Assembly: GCA_016210495.1 (NCBI GenBank)
Contig: JACQUC010000097.1
Span: forward strand, 1 to 8,708
Reading direction: 5' to 3'
DNA length: 8,708 nt
Origin: Chloroflexota bacterium
GTDB taxonomy: Bacteria; Chloroflexota; FW602-bin22; JACPRP01
Positions 1 through 6,793 of the stretch are shown here, piece by piece. The notes under the pieces were generated by a model. The model saw nothing but the letters and a program-made list of their open reading frames with translations, was not told the origin of the DNA and ran no database searches. Positions within the stretch are counted from its first letter, which is position 1. Each line of letters starts with the position of its first letter. The position numbers were made by a program, and so were the translations under genes.

Positions 1-675
1 ATGTTCCTGCGCTACCTCGCCGCCGAGGGCCGGTGCCGGCCTGGGTTGGAGCAGGCGCTGATTTCGCCGGCGTGCTGGGCGAAACAGGCTCTGCCTCGCG
101 GCTTGAGCAGCCAAGAGGTTCAGAAGATCCTCGACCGTCTCCCAGCGACACCGGCGGGCATTCGAGATCGGGCGATGCTCCTGCTGATGATCCGCCTCGG
201 CCTGCGCGCCAGCGATGTGGCCGCCATGCGCCTGGGGGATCTCTGCTTCCGGACGGCAACGCTCCGGGTTTCTGGGAAGGGACGCCGTGAAGTCCGCCTT
301 CCTCTGCCCCAAGACGTCGGCGACTCCATCCTGGATTACTTGCGATCCGGGCGTCCGGAGTCCCGTTGTGAGCAGCTTTTCCTCCGTTTGCCGGCCTCTT
401 TTCCGGCAGCCGAAAGGCGGGGAGTTGGACGGCGTGGGGCACAGTGGGCGGCACGCTCCGCCTTGAACCGCGGCGGCATCGAACGGCCTACCCGCGGCTC
501 CCACGTGTTGCGGCATACAGCCGCCTGCCAGATGCTACGGGCAGGCGTCAACCTGGAGGGTATCGCCGAGGTTTTGCGCCATCGCTCCGTCGAGACGACG
601 GGGATCTATGCCAAGGTCGATGTCGCGGCCCTCATGGAGATCGCCCAGCCTTGGCCGGAGGTGGCGCCATGCTGA
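1..675 (+). CDS. RIT TnpA-type tyrosine recombinase, 5'-truncated by window edge
   Basis: This is the C-terminal part of a tyrosine site-specific recombinase (phage integrase family), which cuts and rejoins DNA through a covalent phosphotyrosine. In the 224 visible residues the catalytic set is complete: R69 (GLRAS), K93 (SGKGR), H168-x-x-R171 (SHVLRH), H194 (LRHRS) and nucleophile Y203 (GIYAKVD). The ATG at position 1 is almost certainly internal. The first residues (FLRYLAAEG) align with the middle of the other TnpA here (FFRFLMQHG), so the N-terminal DNA-binding part lies upstream of the window. It ends in PWPEVAPC, and its stop overlaps the next ATG (ATGCTGA), which implies translational coupling to tnpB. 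Its closest match in the window is the split minus-strand TnpA. The family is clear, and the RIT TnpA assignment rests on gene order and the YAKVD signature. Confidence 0.85.
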   Translation: MFLRYLAAEGRCRPGLEQALISPACWAKQALPRGLSSQEVQKILDRLPATPAGIRDRAMLLLMIRLGLRASDVAAMRLGDLCFRTATLRVSGKGRREVRLPLPQDVGDSILDYLRSGRPESRCEQLFLRLPASFPAAERRGVGRRGAQWAARSALNRGGIERPTRGSHVLRHTAACQMLRAGVNLEGIAEVLRHRSVETTGIYAKVDVAALMEIAQPWPEVAPC

Positions 676-1586
676 CCGCCGCCCTAAATGCCTACCTCAC
701 GGCCCGTCGCGCTGTCGGTTTCCGGCTCCGAGGCGTCGAGGGAATCCTCCGAGACTTCGTCGCGTTCGCCTCGGCACAAGGGGACGACCGAGTCAGGCGC
801 GAAACGGTTTTTGCCTGGGTCAGGAGCAGAGGCACTGGCCCGGAACGAAGCTACCAGCGTCTCTTGACCGTTATCCGCTTTGCTCGCTACCTCCACGCGG
901 AAGACGAACGACACGAGATCCCGCCAGAGGACGTCATCGGGCGCCACACCCCGCGACGCAAGCCGCCGTTCCTGTTCGGGCCCGGCGACGTGGAGGCGCT
1001 GGTCCGGTCGGCTCGGTCGCTCAGGTCCCCCGGCTCGTTGCAGCCGGAGGTCTACGCTACGCTGTTCGGGCTGCTCGCGGCGACCGGGCTGCGGATCTCC
1101 GAGGCCCTCGACCTGCGCATAGAGGACATCACCCCCGATGGGCTCGTCGTCCAGAACGCCAAGTTCGGCAAGAGCCGGCTTCTCCCCTTGCACGCGACCA
1201 CACGGGCACAACTCGACCGCTACCTCGGTCGCAGGCTCCAGGAGGCAGGCGGTTGCCCCTTCCTCTTCGTTTCCGTCAAGGGTCGCCAACTCCACCAGAA
1301 CACCGCCCGAGGGGCCTTCCCCCGGGTCGTCTTCAGGCTCGGGATCTCCTCGCCCCAAGGCAGGACACGCCCCCGGCTCCATGACTTGCGATTCTACTTC
1401 GCAAACCAGGCCCTGACCCGCTCGCCAGGGGACCATGACGGCATCTCCCGCCACATGGTCGCCCTGGCCACCTATCTCGGGCACAACGATGCCCGAAACG
1501 GCTACTGGTACCTTGAGGCCACGCCGGCGCTATTTGCCAACGTCGCGGCCCGCTGCGAAGAATTTGCCAGGGGAGGTGCGCGATGA
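669..1586 (+). CDS. RIT TnpB-type tyrosine recombinase
   Basis: Full-length tyrosine recombinase of 305 aa and middle gene of the trio. The ATG at 669 is preceded by GGAGG at 657-661 (7-nt spacing) and overlaps the tnpA stop, so it is preferred over an in-frame extension back to 444. Residues 1-95 form the core-binding, SAM-like region and 100-305 the catalytic domain. Visible catalytic residues are R142 (TGLRISEA), K165/K168 (NAKFGKSR), H238-x-x-R241 (LHDLR), H272 (LGH) and Y281 (YWYLEA). NAKFGKSR and WYLEA match the minus-strand TnpB (QAKFGKSR, WYIEA). One oddity is that the residue after HxxR is F242 (HDLRFYF), where the other TnpB has H (HDMRHRF). The 29-residue stretch from there to the LGH motif is the same length in both but poorly conserved. 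The stop overlaps the tnpC ATG by 4 bp. It probably acts with TnpA and TnpC as one recombination machine. Confidence 0.88.
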   Translation: MLTAALNAYLTARRAVGFRLRGVEGILRDFVAFASAQGDDRVRRETVFAWVRSRGTGPERSYQRLLTVIRFARYLHAEDERHEIPPEDVIGRHTPRRKPPFLFGPGDVEALVRSARSLRSPGSLQPEVYATLFGLLAATGLRISEALDLRIEDITPDGLVVQNAKFGKSRLLPLHATTRAQLDRYLGRRLQEAGGCPFLFVSVKGRQLHQNTARGAFPRVVFRLGISSPQGRTRPRLHDLRFYFANQALTRSPGDHDGISRHMVALATYLGHNDARNGYWYLEATPALFANVAARCEEFARGGAR

Positions 1587-2446
1587 CGCCCCTGGCCCCT
1601 CTTGTTACCTCTTTCTTTCGCGAGCACCTTTCGGCCGAGAAGGGAGTCAGCAAGAACACCCTCACGAGCTATAGCTACGCCTTCAAGTTCCTGTGCAAGT
1701 ATGCCGCAGGCCGACTGGGCAAGACGCCGTCCCAGCTTTTCCTCGAGGATCTCGATGCCCGGATGATTCGCGACTTCTTGGAGCACCTCGAGACCCGGTG
1801 TCACAACACGGCGCGGACGCGGAACCTACGGCTGACCGCCATCCGCTCGTTCGTAAAGTACATCGCGTACGAGGTGCCGTCTGCGCTTGAGCAAGTCCGC
1901 CAGATCCGCGCCATCTCCAACAAGCGGGTGCAAGAACGCCTGATCAACCACCTGACGCGCGAGGAGATGAACGCGGTTCTCGATGTCCCCGATCCCGGCT
2001 CGCGCGCCGGAATCCGCGACCAGGGGATGCTGTATCTGGGCTTCGCCAGCGGGTTGAGGGCCTCGGAAATCGTCGGACTGCGTCTCGATGACATTGAGCT
2101 GGACGGTCCCTATCCCAGCATCCTCGTGCGAGGAAAGGGCCGTCGCCTGCGGAGACTACCGTTGTGGAAAGAGGCGGCACGAGCCCTTCGCGCCTGGCTG
2201 GCGGTGCGGGGCTCGGCCCCTGCCCCCGAAGTGTTCTTGAATGCGCGTGGCGAGGCCATGACGACCTCGGGCTTCAGCTACGTCGTCAAGAAGCATTCGC
2301 GCCAGGCGGCTCATGCCACCCCGACCCTCTCGGACAAGCGCGTTTCCCCTCATGTCCTGCGGCATAATGCCGAATTCCGGATTATGCCGAATCCTGTCTC
2401 CCGATGCGCTTCGCTGGCGGCGCTCGCTGTTTCGTATTCGGCATAA
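1583..2446 (+). pseudogene. RIT TnpC-type tyrosine recombinase, 3'-truncated by RIT-2 junction
   Basis: Third gene of RIT-1, starting at an ATG that overlaps the tnpB stop (ATGA) with GGGAGG at 1571-1576. Residues 1-100 are the N-terminal core-binding domain (SKNTLTSYSYAFKF, TARTRNLRLTAIRSF), closely resembling the minus-strand TnpC (SPHTVAGYRDSF, SARTRNVRLAAIHSF). The catalytic domain begins near 120 with R159 (GLRAS), K185 (RGKGR) and H257-x-x-R260 (PHVLRH). Homology stops at H261 (nt 2365). The last 26 residues (NAEFRIMPNP...) are a translation of the palindromic cluster and end at a TAA inside it. The LGH histidine and the tyrosine nucleophile are gone, against a 331-aa intact counterpart, so the product should not be able to cleave DNA. 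A DNA-binding remnant that interferes with partners is possible but unsupported. Confidence 0.85.
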
Positions 2447-2448
2447 TC
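2360..2448. repeat. Palindromic RIT end / recombination site cluster
   Basis: The core CGGCAT occurs four times: 2360-2365, 2367-2372 (inverted), 2384-2389 (inverted) and 2439-2444. The first two form CGGCAT-A-ATGCCG. ATGCCGAAT is directly repeated at 2367-2375 and 2384-2392. GATTATGCCGAAT (2380-2392) and ATTCGGCATAATC (2436-2448) are a perfect 13-bp inverted repeat around a 43-nt interior, which itself holds near-direct repeats GCGCTTCGCTG (2406-2416) and GCGCTCGCTG (2420-2429). The cluster sits exactly where tnpC of RIT-1 breaks off and next to the tnpC stop of RIT-2, so I read it as the tnpC-side end of RIT-2. Direct plus inverted short repeats are typical of tyrosine recombinase binding sites. 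I saw no other such cluster in the window. Confidence 0.75.
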
Positions 2449-3442
2449 AGAGGCCCTCGAGGAAGGCCAGGAGAGCGTCGTCGGGGCGGAAGCGACCGGG
2501 CTCGACTCCGAGAGGGTTGGTCCTTGCCAGCGCCCGCTCCTTCATATGGACGTCGGCGTGCAGGTACATCTGGGTGGTCTCCATCGACTCGTGTCCGAGC
2601 CAGAGCGCAATCACCGAGCGATCGACACCGGCTCTCAGAAGTTCCATGGCCGCCGTGTGACGCAGCACGTGTGGGGTGACATTCTTGTGCATCAGGGAAG
2701 GACAGTTCCGTTGCGCCGTCGCCGCGTGCTTGGAGACCAGGTGTTCGACCGAGTCCCGACTGAGGGCTCCTCCGCGGATGCTGGGAAATGCCGGGGCATC
2801 GGGCGCTCCTCGCCGTTCCCGAAGCCACGCCTCGACCAGGGTCACGGCATCTCTCCGCAAAGGCGTGCAGCGCTGCTTCCTGCCCTTGCCCACGCACTTC
2901 ACGTGGGCCCCGCTCCCCAGGACGATGTCTTGGCAGTCGAGACCGATCAGCTCGGAGACCCTGAGACCGGTCTGGACCATGACCAACAGGATTGCCCGAT
3001 CTCGGCGGCCCGTCCGGTTCGATGGATCAGGCGCCGCGATGAAGGCATCGATCTCTGGCGGGTTCAGGAACTCGATGGCCCCCCGCTCGTAGCGTTTGCT
3101 CGGGACGGCCAGGACGCGCTGGCAAACGAGAGCAAGCGCTGGTTCGTTCGATGCCACGTATCGGAAGAAGGAGTGGATCGCGGCAAGCCGGACGTTGCGC
3201 GTTCGTGCGCTGTTGCCACGGTCCGTCTCGAGGTGCCCGAGAAATTCGCCGACGAAGGGTGCCGCGATGTCCTCGACTGCGAGGTCGGACGGAGCCTTGC
3301 CCAGTCGCTCCTCGGCGAAGTGCAGGAACAGGCGGAAGGAATCACGGTATCCGGCGACCGTATGAGGGCTCGCCTGCCGTTGCTGCAGCAGTCGATCCGT
3401 GAAGAATGCCTGGAGGAGGGCCGGAAAGCTCGCGGCGATCAT
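2447..3442 (-). CDS. RIT TnpC-type tyrosine recombinase
   Basis: Intact tyrosine recombinase of 331 aa and last gene of the minus-strand trio. The start is the ATG at 3442-3440 (MIAASFPALL), which overlaps the tnpB stop as ATGA and has a GGGGGTG ribosome-binding sequence just upstream. An in-frame extension to 3673 would run through tnpB and is not credible. Residues 5-100 are the N-terminal core-binding domain and about 125-300 the catalytic domain, with R161 (TGLRVSE), K186 (VGKGRK), H258-x-x-R261 (PHVLRH), H284 (WLGHES) and nucleophile Y293 (QMYLHAD). All catalytic positions are present, so this copy could be active. The stop is TGA at 2449-2447, inside the palindromic cluster and directly against the TAA of the truncated RIT-1 tnpC. 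It is the intact reference for that broken copy. Confidence 0.9.
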   Translation of the reverse strand: MIAASFPALLQAFFTDRLLQQRQASPHTVAGYRDSFRLFLHFAEERLGKAPSDLAVEDIAAPFVGEFLGHLETDRGNSARTRNVRLAAIHSFFRYVASNEPALALVCQRVLAVPSKRYERGAIEFLNPPEIDAFIAAPDPSNRTGRRDRAILLVMVQTGLRVSELIGLDCQDIVLGSGAHVKCVGKGRKQRCTPLRRDAVTLVEAWLRERRGAPDAPAFPSIRGGALSRDSVEHLVSKHAATAQRNCPSLMHKNVTPHVLRHTAAMELLRAGVDRSVIALWLGHESMETTQMYLHADVHMKERALARTNPLGVEPGRFRPDDALLAFLEGL

Positions 3443-4386
3443 GCTCGCACCCCCTGTGGCGCGTTCATCAGCCGCTCGGTTGCCAACTGGAGGAGCTCGG
3501 GCACGGCCTCTATGTACCAGAAGGTGTCGCTGACATGCACATGTCCGAGATAAGTGGCGAGCTTCGGGATCTCTCGCTCCACATCGAGTCCTGCCCGGTA
3601 CCAATCGACCAGTGTCTTGACCACGAACCGATGACGCATGTCGTGAAGTCTCGGACCTCGGCCATGACCGCACCCCTTGATGGGCTTGCGAAGACCGATC
3701 TCGCGGGAGACCTTTGCGAAGGTATAGCGGGCTGCGCCGCCCGTGATCCTCACGCCACCCTCGGAGACGAAGTAGGCTTGGGTCATCAGGACGGGCAACA
3801 GAGCGTCTCTCATCTTGGCGTATTCATCGAGGGCATCGGCCGTAGACGAATGCACCATCACGATCCGAGATTTGCCGAACTTCGCCTGGCGGATGGTGAT
3901 CGCGCCATTCGGCAAGTCGAGATCCTTCCGGTCGAGGGCGACGGCCTCGCTCACCCGCATCCCGGTGACCGCAAGGAGCCCAAAGAGAGTCGTGTACGTG
4001 TGGGCTCTGAGTCCGTTTGAGGAAGGCAGGTCCCCGGCTACCCTGACGAGCCTCTCGATCTCATCGTCGGAGTAGATGTAGGGGGGCTTCCGATGATAGC
4101 GGTGGGGAAGCAGCCCAGCGGGCGGGATCTCCGTACCAGGTGCCATAGCGCTGAGCCAGATGGCGAAACGCCGTACCGTCGCCAGCCGGTCTGACCAGGT
4201 GGCGAGCTGAACATCGCGAGGCGATGTCGCCCAGCGTAACGCCAATTCGGTGGTGATGCGGGATGCGCCCTCACCTTCCATCAAGGCGACGAATGTCCGC
4301 AGGCGGCCGGCTGGGGTCTGGAGTTTGAAACCGAGACTACGACGGATCTCGAGGTACTCCTCGAACTGTTCCCGAAGGTTGCTCAT
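3439..4386 (-). CDS. RIT TnpB-type tyrosine recombinase
   Basis: Full-length 315-aa tyrosine recombinase, middle gene of RIT-2. I start it at ATG 4386-4384 (MSNLREQFEE). This overlaps the tnpA stop as ATGA and has a purine-rich GGAGGAGGGG sequence just upstream, so the nine-residue-longer frame from 4413 is unlikely. The N-terminal domain spans about 1-100 and the catalytic domain 105-300. Catalytic residues are R144 (TGMRVSE), K169/K172 (QAKFGKSR), H248-x-x-R251 (LHDMR), H282 (LGH) and Y291 (FWYIEA). The stop overlaps the tnpC ATG by 4 bp. Since tnpA upstream is split by an IS, any expression now depends on residual read-through or a new promoter, and I could not identify one reading leftward from the IS. 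Confidence 0.9.
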   Translation of the reverse strand: MSNLREQFEEYLEIRRSLGFKLQTPAGRLRTFVALMEGEGASRITTELALRWATSPRDVQLATWSDRLATVRRFAIWLSAMAPGTEIPPAGLLPHRYHRKPPYIYSDDEIERLVRVAGDLPSSNGLRAHTYTTLFGLLAVTGMRVSEAVALDRKDLDLPNGAITIRQAKFGKSRIVMVHSSTADALDEYAKMRDALLPVLMTQAYFVSEGGVRITGGAARYTFAKVSREIGLRKPIKGCGHGRGPRLHDMRHRFVVKTLVDWYRAGLDVEREIPKLATYLGHVHVSDTFWYIEAVPELLQLATERLMNAPQGVRA

Positions 4387-4955
4387 TTCACCCCTCCTCC
4401 TGCGGTAGGCCACGGCAGTGCAAGAGTATGCAGGCCCGCGGAGTCCACTTTGGCGTAAATCTCTGTCGAGCTGATGGCGCGGTGACGGAGAACCTCACCG
4501 ATCTCGGCCAAGGACGCCCCGCCACGCACCATCCGCGTCGCTAGGCTGTGGCGTAGAAGATGAGCCCCCTTGAGAGACGGGTGGAGACCGGCCCGCTCCA
4601 AGGCCCGCCGCACAATTGTGCTGACTGTGGCCGGATTGGCGAAGCCGTGCCGCGGAGCCCTCATGCGAATGAACATCCTGCGGCATTGGCTCTCTGGTCG
4701 ATCATGGCGAAGATATGCCACCAGGGCCTCACCGATTTCGGGGAGCAAAGGTAGGCGATCTCGAAGCAACCCCTTGCCCGAGACCAGTATCTCCCCCGCC
4801 CTCCAGTCAATGTCGTCGAGATCCAGCTTCACTATCTCGCTTGCCCGAAGCCCAAGCCTCGCCAAAAGAGTCAGGACCGCATGGTCGCGCCGTCCCGTTG
4901 GCGTGCGTCGGTCGCAGGCGTCCAACAGCCGGTCCACCTCCTCGGGGGTCAGGTA
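4383..4955 (-). pseudogene. RIT TnpA-type tyrosine recombinase, 3' half (split by IS)
   Basis: This is the catalytic half of RIT-2 tnpA. The reading frame enters from the IS junction as YLTPEEVDRLLDACDRR. A GTG at 4937-4935 could start a 184-aa product but is really an internal valine codon. Numbered from that codon the catalytic residues are R31 (LGLRASE), K55 (SGKGL), H126-x-x-R129 (AHLLRH), H152 (LRHRA) and Y161 (EIYAKVD), so nothing is lost from the active site. The DNA-binding N-terminus lies 3.2 kb away at 8158 and beyond. Joining 8158 directly to 4950 (one AGGTA kept) gives an uninterrupted frame, RLSRVPKYLTPEEVDRLL across the join. The gene ends at a TGA that overlaps tnpB. Confidence 0.88.
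4951..4955. repeat. Target site duplication, left copy (AGGTA)
   Basis: AGGTA directly abuts the TG end of the IS and is repeated at the other end. Five bp is within the usual IS21-family range. A sixth shared base (T) is ambiguous because the element itself begins with T. Confidence 0.88.
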
Positions 4956-4961
4956 TGTCGA

Positions 4962-5105
4962 TTTTCAGAAAGAAGGGACCTCCTGAGGCCCCTCTTTTGC
5001 AGAAGTAAGGGACCTCCAGTTTTTCAGAACTAGGGACCACCTCCGGAGGGTCGGACGGGTGTTTTTCACCAGGATGGGACCACCTCGTTTGCAGAACTTG
5101 GGACC
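4962..5105 (+). repeat. Left-end repeat array of the IS (five copies of about 19 bp)
   Basis: Consensus TTTkCAGAAnnnnGGGACC. Copies lie at 4962-4980, 4996-5014, 5020-5038, 5063-5081 and 5088-5105, separated by 15, 5, 24 and 6 bp. Copy 4 (TTTTCACCAGGATGGGACC) resembles the right-end copies more than its neighbours. In the IS21 family such repeats are binding sites for the IstA transposase. Five on one side is more than the two or three I know as usual. Confidence 0.85.
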
Positions 5106-5160
5106 GCCCTGGGGACTACGCCTCGTCAGGACTTCCGGGTTGGCTGACGAACTGACCGAC

Positions 5161-5175
5161 AGGCGTGTTACGCCT
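5161..5175. promoter_or_regulatory. Small inverted repeat upstream of istA
   Basis: AGGCGT-GTT-ACGCCT is a perfect 6-bp inverted repeat with a 3-nt centre, 37 bp before the istA ATG. It might be an operator or a leader hairpin. I see no convincing -35/-10 pair around it. The rest of the 107-bp gap after the repeat array shows nothing else clear. Confidence 0.3.
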
Positions 5176-5212
5176 CGCTTCACTGCTGCAATACGGCTAG
5201 GAGGCGACGCGG

Positions 5213-6793
5213 ATGGCATTTCGGGAGGTACCAGTGGTCCAAGTTCGAGAGATAGTGCGGCTACGGCTACAGGGGAAGGGCTTTCGAGAGATCGCGTCTC
5301 TGACCGGGATCGATCGCAAGACTGTTCGGCGCTATGTGGAGGCCGCAGAGGCGCAAGGGCTGTTCTCGCGGCCCGAGGGGGCCCTGGGTGACGCGTCGGT
5401 TGGCGCGATCATTTCTGTCGTCAACCCCATTCCTGGCCGACCGCGAGGTGACTCATGGGCGGATTGCGAGAAATGGCGGGACTTCATCAAGGGGCATCTC
5501 GACAAGAATGTACGGCTGACCAAGATTCGCAAGCTGATCCGGCGCCAGAACGGCCCGGACATCCCCTACGCGACGTTGAACCGATTCGCCATTCAGGAGC
5601 TCGGTTTCGGTCACCAGCGCGTCACCGTCCGCGTCGACGACGGCGAGGCCGGCGGCGAAGTCCAGGTGGATTTCGGTCGGATGGGGCTATTGCCGGATCC
5701 CGCCACCGGCCGGCGGCGGATCTGCTGGGCACTCATTTTCACTGCCGTCTTCAGTCGGCATCTCTACGCCTACCTCACGTTCGATCAGTCGCTGCAATCG
5801 GTGATTGCGGGCTTCGAGCGGGCCTGGGACTTCTTCGGAGGCGTATTCTTGGTGGCCATCCCAGACAACATGAAAGCCATCGTCACCAAGGCCGACCCCA
5901 TCAAGCCACTCTTCAATGAGGCCTTCCAGGAATACGCCCAGAGCTGCGGCTTCGCGATCGATACGACCCGCGTCCGGTCGCCAAAGGACAAGCCGAGGGT
6001 CGAAAATGTCGTGCCATTCGTCCGCGAGGATCTCTTCGGCGGCGAGGAATTCCGCGATATCTTCGAGGCCCAGTCCCGGGCGGACGTCTGGTGCATGACC
6101 GACGCCGGCCTCAGAATCCACCGGACCACCCAGCGGCGCCCCCTCGAGGTCTTCGAGGCCGAGGAGCGCCCGCTCCTCCTCCCGGCGCCTGTGTTGCCCT
6201 TCGACATCCCCATCTACGCGGACGCCAAGGTGGCGCGGGACCACCACATCCAGGTGGCCAAGGCGCTCTACTCCTTGCCGACGCGCTACATAGGCGACAC
6301 GGTCAGGGTCCGGGCAGACCAGCAATTGGTCCGGATCTACTTGCGGGGCCAGGTCATCAAGACGCACCCGCGCAAGCCTCCCGGCGGTCGCTCGACGGAC
6401 CCGACCGACTATCCGCCTGGGCGTGGCGCCTACGCCACCCGGGACATCGACTACCTCGAGCGTGAGGCCAAGACACACGGACCCGCGATCGGGATCTACG
6501 CGGAGCGCCTCCTCGACACCGAACTGCCGTGGACGCGTATGCGGCAAGTCTACAAGCTCTTGGGCCTCGTGCGCAGCTATGGCGAGACCAGGGTCAACGA
6601 GGCTTGTGAGCGGGCCCTCGGGTTCGATGTGGTCGATGTTCGCCGCCTGGAGCAGGTCCTGAAACAGGCTGCCAAATCCTCGGAGCCATCGCCTCCCCAG
6701 AACATCATCCAGTTGCCACTTCGGTTTGCAAGGCCGATTGCCGATTTCGCCATTCGGCGCCGCCGCGAGGAGGAAGAGAACAACCATGAGTGA
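5213..6793 (+). CDS. istA: IS21-family transposase IstA
   Basis: Transposase of 526 aa, the usual size for IstA, which binds the element ends and carries out strand cutting and joining. The ATG at 5213 has AGGAGG at 5199-5204 (8-nt spacing). A helix-turn-helix lies at about 23-42 (GFREIASLTGIDRKTVRRYV), followed by a second DNA-binding region to about 135. The DDE catalytic core follows, with D153 (VQVDFGRMG), D218 (AIPDNMKAIV) and E264 (KDKPRVENVV). After the core comes the C-terminal region seen in IstA proteins, with YSLPTRYIGDTVRVR near residues 350-365, and a basic-acidic tail (RRRREEEENNHE). The stop overlaps the istB ATG (ATGAGTGA), so the two are translationally coupled. No frameshift or missing motif is seen, and the gene should be functional. 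It runs opposite to the interrupted tnpA. Confidence 0.96.
   Translation: MAFREVPVVQVREIVRLRLQGKGFREIASLTGIDRKTVRRYVEAAEAQGLFSRPEGALGDASVGAIISVVNPIPGRPRGDSWADCEKWRDFIKGHLDKNVRLTKIRKLIRRQNGPDIPYATLNRFAIQELGFGHQRVTVRVDDGEAGGEVQVDFGRMGLLPDPATGRRRICWALIFTAVFSRHLYAYLTFDQSLQSVIAGFERAWDFFGGVFLVAIPDNMKAIVTKADPIKPLFNEAFQEYAQSCGFAIDTTRVRSPKDKPRVENVVPFVREDLFGGEEFRDIFEAQSRADVWCMTDAGLRIHRTTQRRPLEVFEAEERPLLLPAPVLPFDIPIYADAKVARDHHIQVAKALYSLPTRYIGDTVRVRADQQLVRIYLRGQVIKTHPRKPPGGRSTDPTDYPPGRGAYATRDIDYLEREAKTHGPAIGIYAERLLDTELPWTRMRQVYKLLGLVRSYGETRVNEACERALGFDVVDVRRLEQVLKQAAKSSEPSPPQNIIQLPLRFARPIADFAIRRRREEEENNHE

Larger units (their letters stand above)
1..2365 (+). mobile_element. RIT-1: partial recombinase-in-trio element
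   Basis: Three consecutive tyrosine recombinase genes on the plus strand overlap by 7 bp (tnpA/tnpB) and 4 bp (tnpB/tnpC), the layout known for RIT elements and Tn554-type TnpA/B/C sets. The left end lies outside the window. The right end is lost, because tnpC homology stops at its HVLRH motif where a palindromic cluster begins. The three proteins differ from the minus-strand trio throughout, so this is a separate RIT lineage rather than a duplicate. Confidence 0.8.

Noticed and set aside
444..668. In-frame N-terminal extension of RIT-1 tnpB.
   Set aside because: It would overlap tnpA by over 200 bp. The ATG at 669 has a well-placed GGAGG and the typical trio overlap.
2380..2448. The 13-bp inverted repeat considered as a shared bidirectional terminator for the convergent tnpC genes.
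   Set aside because: The loop is 43 nt, there is no T-run on either side, and the core is repeated twice more at the junction. A recombination end explains it better, though an incidental effect on transcription is possible.
2546..3553. Plus-strand open frame (335 codons) across the RIT-2 tnpC region.
   Set aside because: It is antisense to a tyrosine recombinase with all catalytic residues. No recognisable domain or ribosome-binding site appears in the plus frame.
3443..3673. In-frame N-terminal extension of RIT-2 tnpC.
   Set aside because: It overlaps conserved tnpB coding sequence, and the ATGA overlap at 3442 explains the start.
4956..4961. A 6-bp target duplication AGGTAT instead of 5 bp.
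   Set aside because: The sixth base T coincides with the first base of the TG end expected for the IS21 family, so 5 bp with TG...CA ends is the consistent reading.
4962..5105. Five short repeats considered as a CRISPR array.
   Set aside because: Spacers are only 5-24 bp and irregular, and inverted copies occur at the other end of the IS. They are transposon terminal repeats.
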